Shown here: piece by piece, positions 33,830 through 40,807 of the stretch
Numbering within the stretch: position 1 is the first letter of the stretch
Layout of the letters: each line of letters opens with the position of its first letter
Assembly (NCBI GenBank): GCA_023415305.1
Contig: JAEZKZ010000002.1
Location: 1-64,000 of the forward strand
Length of the DNA stretch: 64,000 nt
DNA from: Bacillota bacterium
GTDB taxonomy: Bacteria; Bacillota; Clostridia; Acetivibrionales; DSM-1351
Direction of reading: 5' to 3'
Translations under genes and position numbers: made by a program
Notes under the pieces: generated by a model
What the model was told of the DNA's origin: nothing
The model's database searches: none
What the model saw: the letters and a program-made list of their open reading frames with translations, nothing else

Positions 33830-33857
33830 TTGACTTTGTATAAAAACACGATATAAT
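33830..33857 (+). promoter_or_regulatory. Promoter for the polyol dehydrogenase
   Basis: TTGACT (33830-33835) and TATAAT (33852-33857) are 16 bases apart, about 215 bases upstream of the dehydrogenase. The long AT-rich leader (33860-34072) shows no recognised riboswitch. The 33676-33829 part, after the ROK gene, shows no terminator I would trust. Confidence 0.7.
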
Positions 33858-34072
33858 CTTATTAAAAGCAATTTATAAAAGTCTTATATAAATTAATTGA
33901 TTAATCTTTTAAAACAGACTACTACAATTATATTGCTATATAAACTGTATAGTAAAATAGTAACTGAAAGATTATGATAATTAAATAATTTGTAACAAAT
34001 AACTTGAGATAAATTTAACACAACATTTTTTCTTAGTAACGATATTTTATATATTAATTGGAGGGTTGAGTG

Positions 34073-35113
34073 ATGAAAAACAGAGCGGCATATATGACCG
34101 GAATAAAGCAAATTGAAATACGGGATATTGAAGTTCCAAAACTAAAGGATAAGGATGTTCTGGTTAAGTTGGAATATGTAGGGATATGCGGTTCGGATGT
34201 ACACTATCTGGAACATGGCAAAATTGGTGATTTCATTGTTAATGGCGATTTTATACTCGGGCATGAATGCTCAGGTACTGTAGTTGAAATAGGAAGTGGC
34301 GTTCAAAACCTTAAGGTGGGTGATAAGGTGGCTCTCGAGCCGGGAATTACATGCGGTCAGTGCGAGTTCTGTAAAACCGGCCGATATAACTTATGTCCCG
34401 ATGTAGAATTCCTTGCTACGCCTCCATATCACGGGTCTTTAATGAACTATATAGCCTTCCCGGAAAACATGTGTTTCAAGTTGCCTGAAAATATATCAAC
34501 TAAAGAAGGAGCACTTGTTGAACCTCTAGCCGTCGGTTTGCATGCAGCAATGCAGGGTAATGTAAAGCTCGGGGATTCAGTTGTTATATTAGGAGCAGGC
34601 ACTATCGGACTTGTGACCCTCCTGGCATGTAAGGCCTACGGAGCTACAGAAATCACCATTGTAGACGTGATACCAAAAAGACTTGAATATGCTAAAAAAC
34701 TCGGAGCTACAGCTACTATCAACGCAGCTGAAGCGGATGTTTTTGCTGAAATAGATAAAATAACAAATAAAAAGGGTGTTGACATAGTTATTGAGACTGC
34801 AGGTTCTGCAAGAACAATTTCCCAGACTCCTTATCTGATAAAAAACGGAGGTACTATTGTTCTTGTAGGTTTGGCTCCACAGGATATAATTGAATTTAAT
34901 TTTGCAAAGATTATGGCCAAGGAAGCCCAGATCAAATCTGTATTCCGTTACAGAAACATATATCCTACAGCTATCAAGGCTATTGCCAAGGGAATGATTG
35001 ATATTACAGGTATTGTTACACATGAGTTTGAGTTTGACGAAACAGCTAAAGCTTTTGATTATGTCATCAATAATAAGCAGGATGTAGTAAAAGCAGTGAT
35101 AAAAATTCAGTAA
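34073..35113 (+). CDS. Zinc-dependent polyol (sorbitol/xylitol) dehydrogenase
   Basis: 346 residues of the medium-chain dehydrogenase family. Catalytic zinc ligands appear in 'GICGSDVHYLEHG' (Cys) and 'LGHECSGTV' (His-Glu). The structural zinc Cys cluster is 'CGQCEFCKTGRYNLC'. The NAD-binding 'GAGTIGLVTLLACKAYG' is followed by an acidic residue ('VDV'), suiting NAD+. The closest family is sorbitol/xylitol/L-threonine dehydrogenase; 'HYLEHGKIGDF' favours polyol. It would oxidise a sugar alcohol to a ketose in the cytosol. GGAGGG and ATG 34073 set the start; GTG 34070 is adjacent. The upstream ROK gene probably regulates it. Confidence 0.88.
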   Translation: MKNRAAYMTGIKQIEIRDIEVPKLKDKDVLVKLEYVGICGSDVHYLEHGKIGDFIVNGDFILGHECSGTVVEIGSGVQNLKVGDKVALEPGITCGQCEFCKTGRYNLCPDVEFLATPPYHGSLMNYIAFPENMCFKLPENISTKEGALVEPLAVGLHAAMQGNVKLGDSVVILGAGTIGLVTLLACKAYGATEITIVDVIPKRLEYAKKLGATATINAAEADVFAEIDKITNKKGVDIVIETAGSARTISQTPYLIKNGGTIVLVGLAPQDIIEFNFAKIMAKEAQIKSVFRYRNIYPTAIKAIAKGMIDITGIVTHEFEFDETAKAFDYVINNKQDVVKAVIKIQ

Positions 35114-35157
35114 TAAGATTACAGCAATAATTGACTCCTTAAAATATATATCTCTAA

Positions 35158-35190
35158 AATAGCTGTCGCATTGCGGCAGCTATTCTTTTC
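35158..35190. terminator. Terminator between convergent genes
   Basis: AATAGCTGTCGC and GCGGCAGCTATT pair (11 of 12) over ATT, followed by CTTTTC. It lies about 45 bases after the dehydrogenase stop. Confidence 0.85.
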
Positions 35191-35218
35191 GGTGCCACAA
35201 AACAGGAATAGAGCCGCA

Positions 35219-36187
35219 TCACAATTTACATCTGCTGCAGTTGCTGCAATCTCCACAGAACAACCCGGCTCGGGTCTCGCTTGAGATGTTTAACACTGTA
35301 AATTCTGAAGTTAACATATCAAAAACTCTGATTGTTTCTTCTTCAAATCTCACACAGTTCCCTTCGAAGGAAATTTTTAACGGAATAAGAACAGACTTTC
35401 CTTCTTCAACGGGGTCAGGTTTCACGATTGGCCCGATTACGTGTATAACACCATCTTTGTTTATAACAGCAATTTTGCTTGAGGAGGTTATCAGAGAGTG
35501 GAGGCTTCCATCTTTTTTAAAGCATAAAGAGTTGTTTTCTCCCGATATCCCCAGCGCATTCTCATCAAAAGCCGTTATCCAACCTATTGGAGTCGGAACT
35601 GACAGCTCGTACGCCGGCTCAATAGATTTCAGGCTGCCATCCTCATACAATGAAAAGCCGGTCCGTACTGGGAAGAGCTCAGTTTGTTTTTTTAATATAA
35701 CTGTTTCTCCGGGCCATAAAGTAAGTGCCTTCAAATTACCGCTCTCGTAAAAACATAAGCTGATAATTTTTGCCTTGAAGCTACCGAAAGATAAGGAAAA
35801 CCTGAACTTTCTGCACAGTTTTTCCTCGTCAGCTTCGGTCCAGTAACCGCTTATTTTCCCGTTCAGAGGAAAAAGTCTCTTAAGGGAGCCGCTTTCGTAA
35901 AAGGTTAGCAATTCTGCAGGGAAGGCTCCAAGGGTTGTCATAATATCTGCCTGCTGTTCAAGAGAAAGGCTTTTTACGGCTCCACTGCGGTAAAAGGATA
36001 TTGATGGCTTGTACTTTCTTCTGATTTCCTCAGGACCGTACCTGGGGATGAGGTTTCCGTATCTGGTGGGAATATAATTTTCTTCATTCAGTATACAATC
36101 TCTGACGGCACCATTTTCATAACAATAAAGGCTGGCTACACCTTTTAGACTTACTTTTGCGGTAAAATCACTAATATATTTTGACAT
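35219..36187 (-). CDS. Repeat protein with C-terminal CxxCxxCxxC, in operon with anfO-like gene
   Basis: 322 residues, family not recognised. Six to seven imperfect beta-type repeats of the form [F/Y]YxxGxLKxL occur near residues 23, 66, 97, 147, 181 and 225 ('LTFYESGSLKRL', 'LCFYESGNLKAL', 'FSLYEDGSLKSI'), reminiscent of MORN-like / YwqK repeats. The protein ends in 'CGDCSNCSRCKL', with Cys at 311, 314, 317 and 320, a plausible iron-sulfur or metal site. There is no signal peptide. AGGAGGGATAGC precedes ATG 36187. It starts about 100 bases after the anfO-like gene in the same direction, and both diverge from the nif operon. A nitrogenase-linked role is inference from context. Confidence 0.7.
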   Translation of the reverse strand: MSKYISDFTAKVSLKGVASLYCYENGAVRDCILNEENYIPTRYGNLIPRYGPEEIRRKYKPSISFYRSGAVKSLSLEQQADIMTTLGAFPAELLTFYESGSLKRLFPLNGKISGYWTEADEEKLCRKFRFSLSFGSFKAKIISLCFYESGNLKALTLWPGETVILKKQTELFPVRTGFSLYEDGSLKSIEPAYELSVPTPIGWITAFDENALGISGENNSLCFKKDGSLHSLITSSSKIAVINKDGVIHVIGPIVKPDPVEEGKSVLIPLKISFEGNCVRFEEETIRVFDMLTSEFTVLNISSETRAGLFCGDCSNCSRCKL

Positions 36188-36288
36188 GCTATCCCTCCTA
36201 TCTATGCAATTGAACTAAAAATAATATATGGAACTTGAACATATGATGGTTTGTTTCAACATAACAACTTCTTTACTAATAGGTATCT

Positions 36289-36915
36289 TTAACAGACTTC
36301 TTTAGAAATAGATACCTTTAGCTGATTTTTTTCGAGTTCCTCAACGCTGTAGGTCAGTCTTTTCTGCGGAAGTATTACATTAAACCATGGCGGTACGTGG
36401 CTGCATATTAAATCAAGTCTGTAAAAACAGTAGGTTTCAATAAAAGCCTGAAGCGCTTTTTTAGAGGATATCTCTGGACGTTTTTCCTGAAGCATTATCA
36501 GATTAAGAAAAAACACTCCCTGTTCTGAAGTTTCCACAGGCGTAGTCGGAACTTCAGCGGGTAAGGGAATGAAATGGGCAGCTTCTGTCTCCAATTCGCT
36601 ATTGATCTCTTCCAGAAGGCTGTCGGATACCGATTGAGCTTCATATATCTCAAAGCCCATCCTTTCTAATATATTATAGGGAAGACCTGTTATTGTTTTT
36701 CCTACAATTACTTTGCAATCATCCAATTGCATTAAGATAGCTCTTATATTATTTCTTATATCAGATATATCGGAGGTTAAATCCAGAGAATACCTGATTT
36801 CATTCACTACCCGCCACACGTTGTTCTCTTTGCCGAAAACCGACAAGACCACACCTCTTTCAAAGGCCGTTAGTTTGCCTGACTCATTCAGAATTACTGC
36901 AATCTTGTATGACAT
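36289..36915 (-). CDS. anfO: AnfO-like nitrogenase accessory protein
   Basis: 208 residues matching the AnfO family as I know it. The N-terminus reads 'KIAVILNESGKLTAFERG', then 'DCKVIVGKTITGLPYNILER' (about 66-85), 'QEKRPEISSKKALQAF', and the hallmark 'CSHVPPW' at about 171-177. AnfO was named from Fe-only nitrogenase loci; its biochemical role is not firmly known. No anfD, anfG or anfK is in the window; the neighbouring nitrogenase is the Mo type. GGAGGA five bases before ATG 36915 gives the start; the frame opens at 36939. It is transcribed leftward from the shared nif control region. Confidence 0.8.
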   Translation of the reverse strand: MSYKIAVILNESGKLTAFERGVVLSVFGKENNVWRVVNEIRYSLDLTSDISDIRNNIRAILMQLDDCKVIVGKTITGLPYNILERMGFEIYEAQSVSDSLLEEINSELETEAAHFIPLPAEVPTTPVETSEQGVFFLNLIMLQEKRPEISSKKALQAFIETYCFYRLDLICSHVPPWFNVILPQKRLTYSVEELEKNQLKVSISKEVC

Positions 36916-36975
36916 TGTACTCCTCCTTTCAAAGACCACATAAAACTTTATATAAATTAAATAAATTAATGCAAT

Positions 36976-37010
36976 AAAAAAAGCGGACTGAGTCTGAACT
37001 CAATGCGCTT
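36976..37010 (-). terminator. Terminator hairpin inside the anfO leader
   Basis: On the minus strand AGCG, a 3x3 internal loop, TGAGT, loop TCAG, ACTCA and CGCT form a two-part stem followed by seven T. It lies between the promoter at 37042-37070 and the anfO start at 36915, so transcripts must read through it: a candidate attenuator. Confidence 0.75.
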
Positions 37011-37041
37011 CTTTGCACTGTTAATTTATTTAATTAATTTT

Positions 37042-37070
37042 ATTATATGTAGTATGCTCTCACTTATCAA
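37042..37070 (-). promoter_or_regulatory. Promoter for the anfO-like operon
   Basis: Read on the minus strand: TTGATA (37070-37065), a 17-base spacer, and TATAAT (37047-37042), a near-consensus sigma-A promoter about 130 bases before anfO. Confidence 0.75.
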
Positions 37071-37166
37071 CTATTATCTATGAAAAGCACAGGCAACAGG
37101 AAGCATTTGTAAGTAATGCACAAAAACTACCATATAAAATATGTCTATTATGTACATCTTCGTGCA

Positions 37167-37195
37167 TTGAGAATGGAAAGAAATACATTTATACT
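37167..37195 (+). promoter_or_regulatory. Promoter for the nif operon
   Basis: TTGAGA (37167-37172), a 17-base spacer, and TATACT (37190-37195) lie about 260 bases before nifH. Transcription would start near 37202 and give a leader of about 250 bases that contains two terminators. No sigma-54 (GG-N10-GC) promoter was noticed here. Confidence 0.65.
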
Positions 37196-37228
37196 CTAAG
37201 TAAGCTGATTTAATACAAAACGACGACG

Positions 37229-37266
37229 AAGTCTCAAAACTCTTTGCAGAGTTTAGGGACTTTTTT
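37229..37266 (+). terminator. nifH leader terminator 1
   Basis: AAGTC / GACTT outer stem, a 3x3 internal loop (TCA/AGG), AAACTC / GAGTTT inner stem and a TTTGCA loop, then six T. It is preceded by GACGACGAAG. A complete intrinsic terminator within the nifH 5' leader. Confidence 0.85.
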
Positions 37267-37301
37267 GTTTATTAACAGCAGACAAGTAAATAACAAGACG
37301 A

Positions 37302-37350
37302 AGAGGTCTTTGGCATAAAACTGTATGTTTTATGTCAGGGACCTTTTAAT
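37302..37350 (+). terminator. nifH leader terminator 2
   Basis: AGGTC / GACCT outer stem, a 3x3 internal loop (TTT/AGG), GGCATAAAAC / GTTTTATGTC inner stem and a TGTAT loop, then TTTTAATTT. It is preceded by AGACGAAG. It repeats the plan of terminator 1, including the AGG side of the internal loop and the GACGAAG lead-in. Confidence 0.8.
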
Positions 37351-37421
37351 TTATTTACTTTACAGGGACAAATTTAATTATCTTTTAGTTGTTAATTTGG
37401 TATTAAGTTGAATTACATTTT

Positions 37422-37441
37422 AACGCGTGCCGGACACGCAG
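37422..37441. promoter_or_regulatory. Hairpin beside the nifH ribosome site
   Basis: GCGTG and CACGC form a short stem over CCGGA, ending four bases before GGAGGG. Similar small hairpins sit beside the ribosome sites of nifI2, nifN-B and purM. Confidence 0.55.
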
Positions 37442-37454
37442 ATTGGAGGGCATT

Positions 37455-38276
37455 ATGAGACAGGTAGCTATTTATGGAAAAGGTGGAATTGGTAAATCCA
37501 CAACCACTCAAAATTTAACTGCTGGGTTGGGAGAGATGGGTAAAAAAATCATGATCGTAGGCTGCGATCCTAAAGCCGACTCAACAAGACTGATTCTCGG
37601 AGGTCTTGCTCAGCAGACCGTACTTGATACTCTGAGAGAAGAGGGCGAAGATATCGATCTTGATCTGGTAATGAAGGACGGCTTTGCAGACATAAAATGC
37701 GTTGAATCCGGGGGGCCGGAACCCGGTGTGGGCTGTGCAGGACGCGGTATCATCACTTCAATAGGACTGCTGGAAAGGCTGGGAGCCTATGAGGATGATT
37801 TGGATTATGTGTTTTACGATGTTCTTGGTGACGTAGTTTGCGGCGGATTTGCAATGCCAATTCGTGAAGGAAAGGCACAGGAAATATATATAGTTGCCAG
37901 CGGTGAAATGATGGCACTGTATGCGGCAAACAACATTTCAAAAGGTATTCAGAAGTATGCCAAGACCGGAGGAGTCAGACTGGGAGGAATTATCTGTAAC
38001 AGCCGTAAGGTTGATGGTGAGGCAGCTCTGGTTGAAGCTTTCGCAAAGGAACTGGGATCTCAAATGATTCATTTTGTTCCAAGGGACAACATGGTACAAC
38101 GTGCTGAAATAAATAAAAAGACTGTAATTGATTATGATGCCGAGTGCAATCAGGCTGATGAATACAGGGCACTTGCAAAAAAAATAGATGAAAACAAAAT
38201 GTTTGTCATTCCCAAGCCCCTGAAGCAGGAAAGACTGGAAGAACTGCTGATGGAACACGGAATAATGGATATATGA
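37455..38276 (+). CDS. nifH: Nitrogenase iron protein (dinitrogenase reductase)
   Basis: 273 residues. NifH dimers carry one [4Fe-4S] cluster and pass electrons to the MoFe protein with ATP hydrolysis. Seen: P-loop 'GKGGIGKSTTTQN', switch I 'VGCDPKADSTRLIL', cluster Cys in 'GCAGRGI' and 'VVCGGFAMPIRE', and the Arg after the first cluster Cys (the ADP-ribosylation site in some species). C-terminal residues form a typical short tail. The frame opens at TTG 37443, but GGAGGG precedes ATG 37455, which I use. It is the first gene of the nif operon, behind a leader with two terminators, and is followed by a terminator-like hairpin that may give extra nifH transcript. Confidence 0.98.
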   Translation: MRQVAIYGKGGIGKSTTTQNLTAGLGEMGKKIMIVGCDPKADSTRLILGGLAQQTVLDTLREEGEDIDLDLVMKDGFADIKCVESGGPEPGVGCAGRGIITSIGLLERLGAYEDDLDYVFYDVLGDVVCGGFAMPIREGKAQEIYIVASGEMMALYAANNISKGIQKYAKTGGVRLGGIICNSRKVDGEAALVEAFAKELGSQMIHFVPRDNMVQRAEINKKTVIDYDAECNQADEYRALAKKIDENKMFVIPKPLKQERLEELLMEHGIMDI

Positions 38277-38318
38277 TGCAAAGCAAACTTTAGTGTATAC
38301 ATCGTTGTCTTTGTACTA

Positions 38319-38344
38319 GAAAAAGCCACAAGCGGCTTTTTCTG
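38319..38344 (+). terminator. Attenuating hairpin between nifH and nifI1
   Basis: AGAAAAAGCC and GGCTTTTTCT form a perfect 10-base stem over ACAAGC, with the T run in the right arm. It could end a share of transcripts after nifH or stabilise the nifH 3' end, matching the need for more Fe protein than MoFe protein. Confidence 0.65.
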
Positions 38345-38383
38345 AAAGCAGACTATGAAAATTAAGAAAAGGTGGTTGAGATT

Positions 38384-38710
38384 ATGTTATTGATCAGAGC
38401 GATTATAAGACCGGAAAAAACAGGTATTGTATTGTCGGAGTTACTTGCAGCAGGTTTTCCTGCCGTAACTAAAATGGATGTTTTCGGAAGAGGAAAACAG
38501 AAAGGGATAGTTATCGGCGATGTTCAGTATGATGAAATTCCAAAGGAAATGCTTTTAATTGTTGTAAATGATGAAGACAAGGATGATGTTGTAAAAGTAA
38601 TAATGAGAAACGCACGTACAGGTGAAAAAGGTAACTTTGGTGACGGAAGAATTTTTATAAGCCAGGTGCTTGATGCTTATACCATCAGTACTGCAAAACA
38701 GGGACTATAA
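38384..38710 (+). CDS. nifI1: NifI1, PII-family nitrogenase regulator
   Basis: About 108 residues of the PII (GlnB) family: 'MLLIRAIIRPEKTGIVLSEL', 'FGRGKQKGIVIG', and the C-terminal signature 'TGEKGNFGDGRIFI'. NifI1 forms hetero-oligomers with NifI2 that bind NifDK and block activity when ammonium is available (low 2-oxoglutarate, high ADP), as shown in methanogens. The T-loop is replaced by a short unrelated stretch, as expected for NifI1. AAAGGTGG precedes ATG 38384; GTG 38372 is also in frame. Position between nifH and nifD is the archaeal/clostridial arrangement. Confidence 0.95.
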   Translation: MLLIRAIIRPEKTGIVLSELLAAGFPAVTKMDVFGRGKQKGIVIGDVQYDEIPKEMLLIVVNDEDKDDVVKVIMRNARTGEKGNFGDGRIFISQVLDAYTISTAKQGL

Positions 38711-38756
38711 TATGTTTTTTCATAAGTAAAGGATACAGATTTTCAGTACATTTTGT

Positions 38757-38808
38757 AGCCGCTAAGCGGCTCAAGCCATTAAAGTGTCAAAGCCACCTGA
38801 AGTGGCTT
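38757..38808. repeat. Two small hairpins ahead of nifI2
   Basis: AGCCGC-TAA-GCGGCT at 38757-38771 and AAGCCAC-CTGAA-GTGGCTT at 38790-38808. The second ends at the TTAGGAGG ribosome site, where it could influence initiation. The first resembles the hairpin block before purM. Confidence 0.7.
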
Positions 38809-38819
38809 AGGAGGTTATT

Positions 38820-39194
38820 ATGAAAGAAATTATGGCATTTATCCGTACCAATAAGGTCAACAGAACCAAGGAGGCCCTCGCAAATGCCGGCTTTCCGGCA
38901 TTCTCCTGCAGGCCGTGTCTTGGAAGAGGAAAAAAGAGCCTTGATGCCTCAATATTAAATTTTATCATGGAGACAGGAGATCTTCCTGTAACTCAGGCAG
39001 GTGAGGCATTTACAGAAACCGCAAGATTAATTCCGAAAAGATTTTTTACTATTGTAATTGAAGATGATCAAGTAGATTTGGCGGTTAAGACTATTATAAA
39101 AGTTAACCAGACAGGTAACCCGGGGGACGGAAAAATATTTATTCTTCCCATAGATGAAACCTATAAGGTTAGAACCGGTGAAACCGTACTATAA
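38820..39194 (+). CDS. nifI2: NifI2, PII-family nitrogenase regulator
   Basis: 124 residues, PII fold with 'MKEIMAFIRTNKVNRTKEAL', a long T-loop insert ('SILNFIMETGDLPVTQAG'), and 'NQTGNPGDGKIFI' near the end. It acts with NifI1 in reversible switch-off of nitrogenase by binding 2-oxoglutarate and adenine nucleotides. TTAGGAGGT gives a strong start at ATG 38820. nifD follows 20 bases after the stop. Confidence 0.95.
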   Translation: MKEIMAFIRTNKVNRTKEALANAGFPAFSCRPCLGRGKKSLDASILNFIMETGDLPVTQAGEAFTETARLIPKRFFTIVIEDDQVDLAVKTIIKVNQTGNPGDGKIFILPIDETYKVRTGETVL

Positions 39195-39214
39195 ATAACG
39201 GGGTGGTGAGTCAA

Positions 39215-40807
39215 ATGAATGTTAGAAATATTGTATTGGATAAGTACAGTGCAAAAGTGTACAAAAATAGAAAAGAACATATCCTGGAAGTTACCGAGGA
39301 GACAAAAAAACAGCCCATTGCTGCCAATACCCGTACTGTTCCGGGGATTATAACAAACAGAGGTTGTTGCTATGCAGGCTGTAAGGGTGTTGTTCTCGGA
39401 CCTTTAAAGGATGTACTGGTATTAACCCATGGACCCATAGGCTGTGGTTTCTATTCCTGGGGTACCAGAAGAAACAAGGCACGGACCGAAGACGGCAGAA
39501 ACTTTATTGAGTATTGTTTCTCAACAGATCTTCAGGAGCCCGATATAGTTTTCGGCGGTGAAAAAAAGCTCAAACAGGCAATAAAGGAAGCTGTTGAAAT
39601 ATTTAACCCAAAATGCATTATGATATGCTCAACCTGCCCGGTTGGTCTTATCGGCGATGATATCCATGCAGTGGCTGCAGAGGCTGAAAAAGAATACGGA
39701 ATAAGCTGTATGGCTTTCAGCTGCGAAGGTTATAAGGGTGTCAGTCAGAGCGGGGGTCACCATATTGCTAATAACACTGTTATGAGAAGAATTATTGGTA
39801 CAGGAGATGCACCTCCAACGAAGAAGTTTTCAGTAAATGTCCTGGGGGAATATAACATAGGCGGAGATGGCTGGGAAACAGAGAGAATACTAAAAAGGAT
39901 AGGGTACGAAGTAATAGCTGTATTTACAGGTGATGGAAGCTATGAAGCTTTGAAGAAATCTCACACCGCTGACCTGAATCTTGTTCAGTGTCACCGCTCA
40001 ATAAACTATATTGCCGAAATGATGAAGACAAAATACGGTGTGGACTGGATTAAGGTTAACTTTATCGGCGTGGAGGCAACTATCCAATCGCTGAGAGAAA
40101 TGGCCCAGTATTTTGGTGATCCCGATTTGACCGCAAGAACTGAGGAGGTCATAGCAGACGAAATGGCAAGTATTGCCGAAGCAAAGGCCTATTACCATTC
40201 CAGGTTAAAAGGTAAAACAGCTGCATTATTTGTGGGTGGTTCAAGATCACATCATTATCAGAAGCTGTTAGCCGACTTTGGCGTCAAGACAGTACTGGCA
40301 GGGTATGAATTTGCTCATAGGGATGACTATGAGGGCAGAGATGTAATCCCCACAATTAAGGAAGATGCAGACAGCAAAAACATAGAACATATTGAAGTGG
40401 AAAAGGATCCTGAAAAATATAAGGCCTTTCTCACCGAGGAACAGTATGAGAAGCTTAAGTCCAAAATCCAGCTTGAAAATTATTTCGGAATGATCCCTGA
40501 AATGGAAAACGGAAGCATTGTTGTTGATGATTTAAACCAATTTGAAACTGATGAGTTTATAAAGCTGTTAAAACCGGACATTTTCTTTTCAGGAGTAAAA
40601 GATAAATACCAAATTCAAAAAGCGGGAGTTGTATCAAGACAGTTACATTCCTATGACTACAGCGGACCTTACGCTGGTTTCACAGGAGCAATCAACTTTG
40701 CCCGTGATGTGACAATGGGACTGTATACTCCAGCTTGGGGACTGGTTACTGCACCCTGGAAAAACAAATCAGTACTTAAAGCAAGATTAGCGGGAGGTGA
40801 AGTATAA
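39215..40807 (+). CDS. nifD: Nitrogenase MoFe protein alpha chain
   Basis: 530 residues. P-cluster Cys are seen in 'RGCCYAGCKGVV', 'HGPIGCGFYSW' and 'STCPVGLIGDDI'. FeMo-cofactor ligands are the Cys in 'LVQCHRSINYI' and the His in 'QLHSYDYSGPY'. The Gln and His of 'VSQSGGHHIANN' (Azotobacter Gln191/His195 region) mark the Mo type rather than the V or Fe-only type. The chain is about 40 residues longer than Azotobacter NifD because of an insert near 380-430, a Clostridium feature. GGGGTGG precedes ATG 39215; GTG 39203 is in frame. It overlaps nifK by one base. Confidence 0.97.
   Translation: MNVRNIVLDKYSAKVYKNRKEHILEVTEETKKQPIAANTRTVPGIITNRGCCYAGCKGVVLGPLKDVLVLTHGPIGCGFYSWGTRRNKARTEDGRNFIEYCFSTDLQEPDIVFGGEKKLKQAIKEAVEIFNPKCIMICSTCPVGLIGDDIHAVAAEAEKEYGISCMAFSCEGYKGVSQSGGHHIANNTVMRRIIGTGDAPPTKKFSVNVLGEYNIGGDGWETERILKRIGYEVIAVFTGDGSYEALKKSHTADLNLVQCHRSINYIAEMMKTKYGVDWIKVNFIGVEATIQSLREMAQYFGDPDLTARTEEVIADEMASIAEAKAYYHSRLKGKTAALFVGGSRSHHYQKLLADFGVKTVLAGYEFAHRDDYEGRDVIPTIKEDADSKNIEHIEVEKDPEKYKAFLTEEQYEKLKSKIQLENYFGMIPEMENGSIVVDDLNQFETDEFIKLLKPDIFFSGVKDKYQIQKAGVVSRQLHSYDYSGPYAGFTGAINFARDVTMGLYTPAWGLVTAPWKNKSVLKARLAGGEV

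Noticed and set aside
39215..40807. Apparent loss of the Mo-coordinating His in NifD (GPYAGF where Azotobacter has GPYHGF)
   Set aside because: Counting back from the Azotobacter C-terminus places His442 in the preceding 'MHSWDYSG' segment, which is 'LHSYDYSG' here, so the ligand is present. The Ala is, as I recall, also found in C. pasteurianum.
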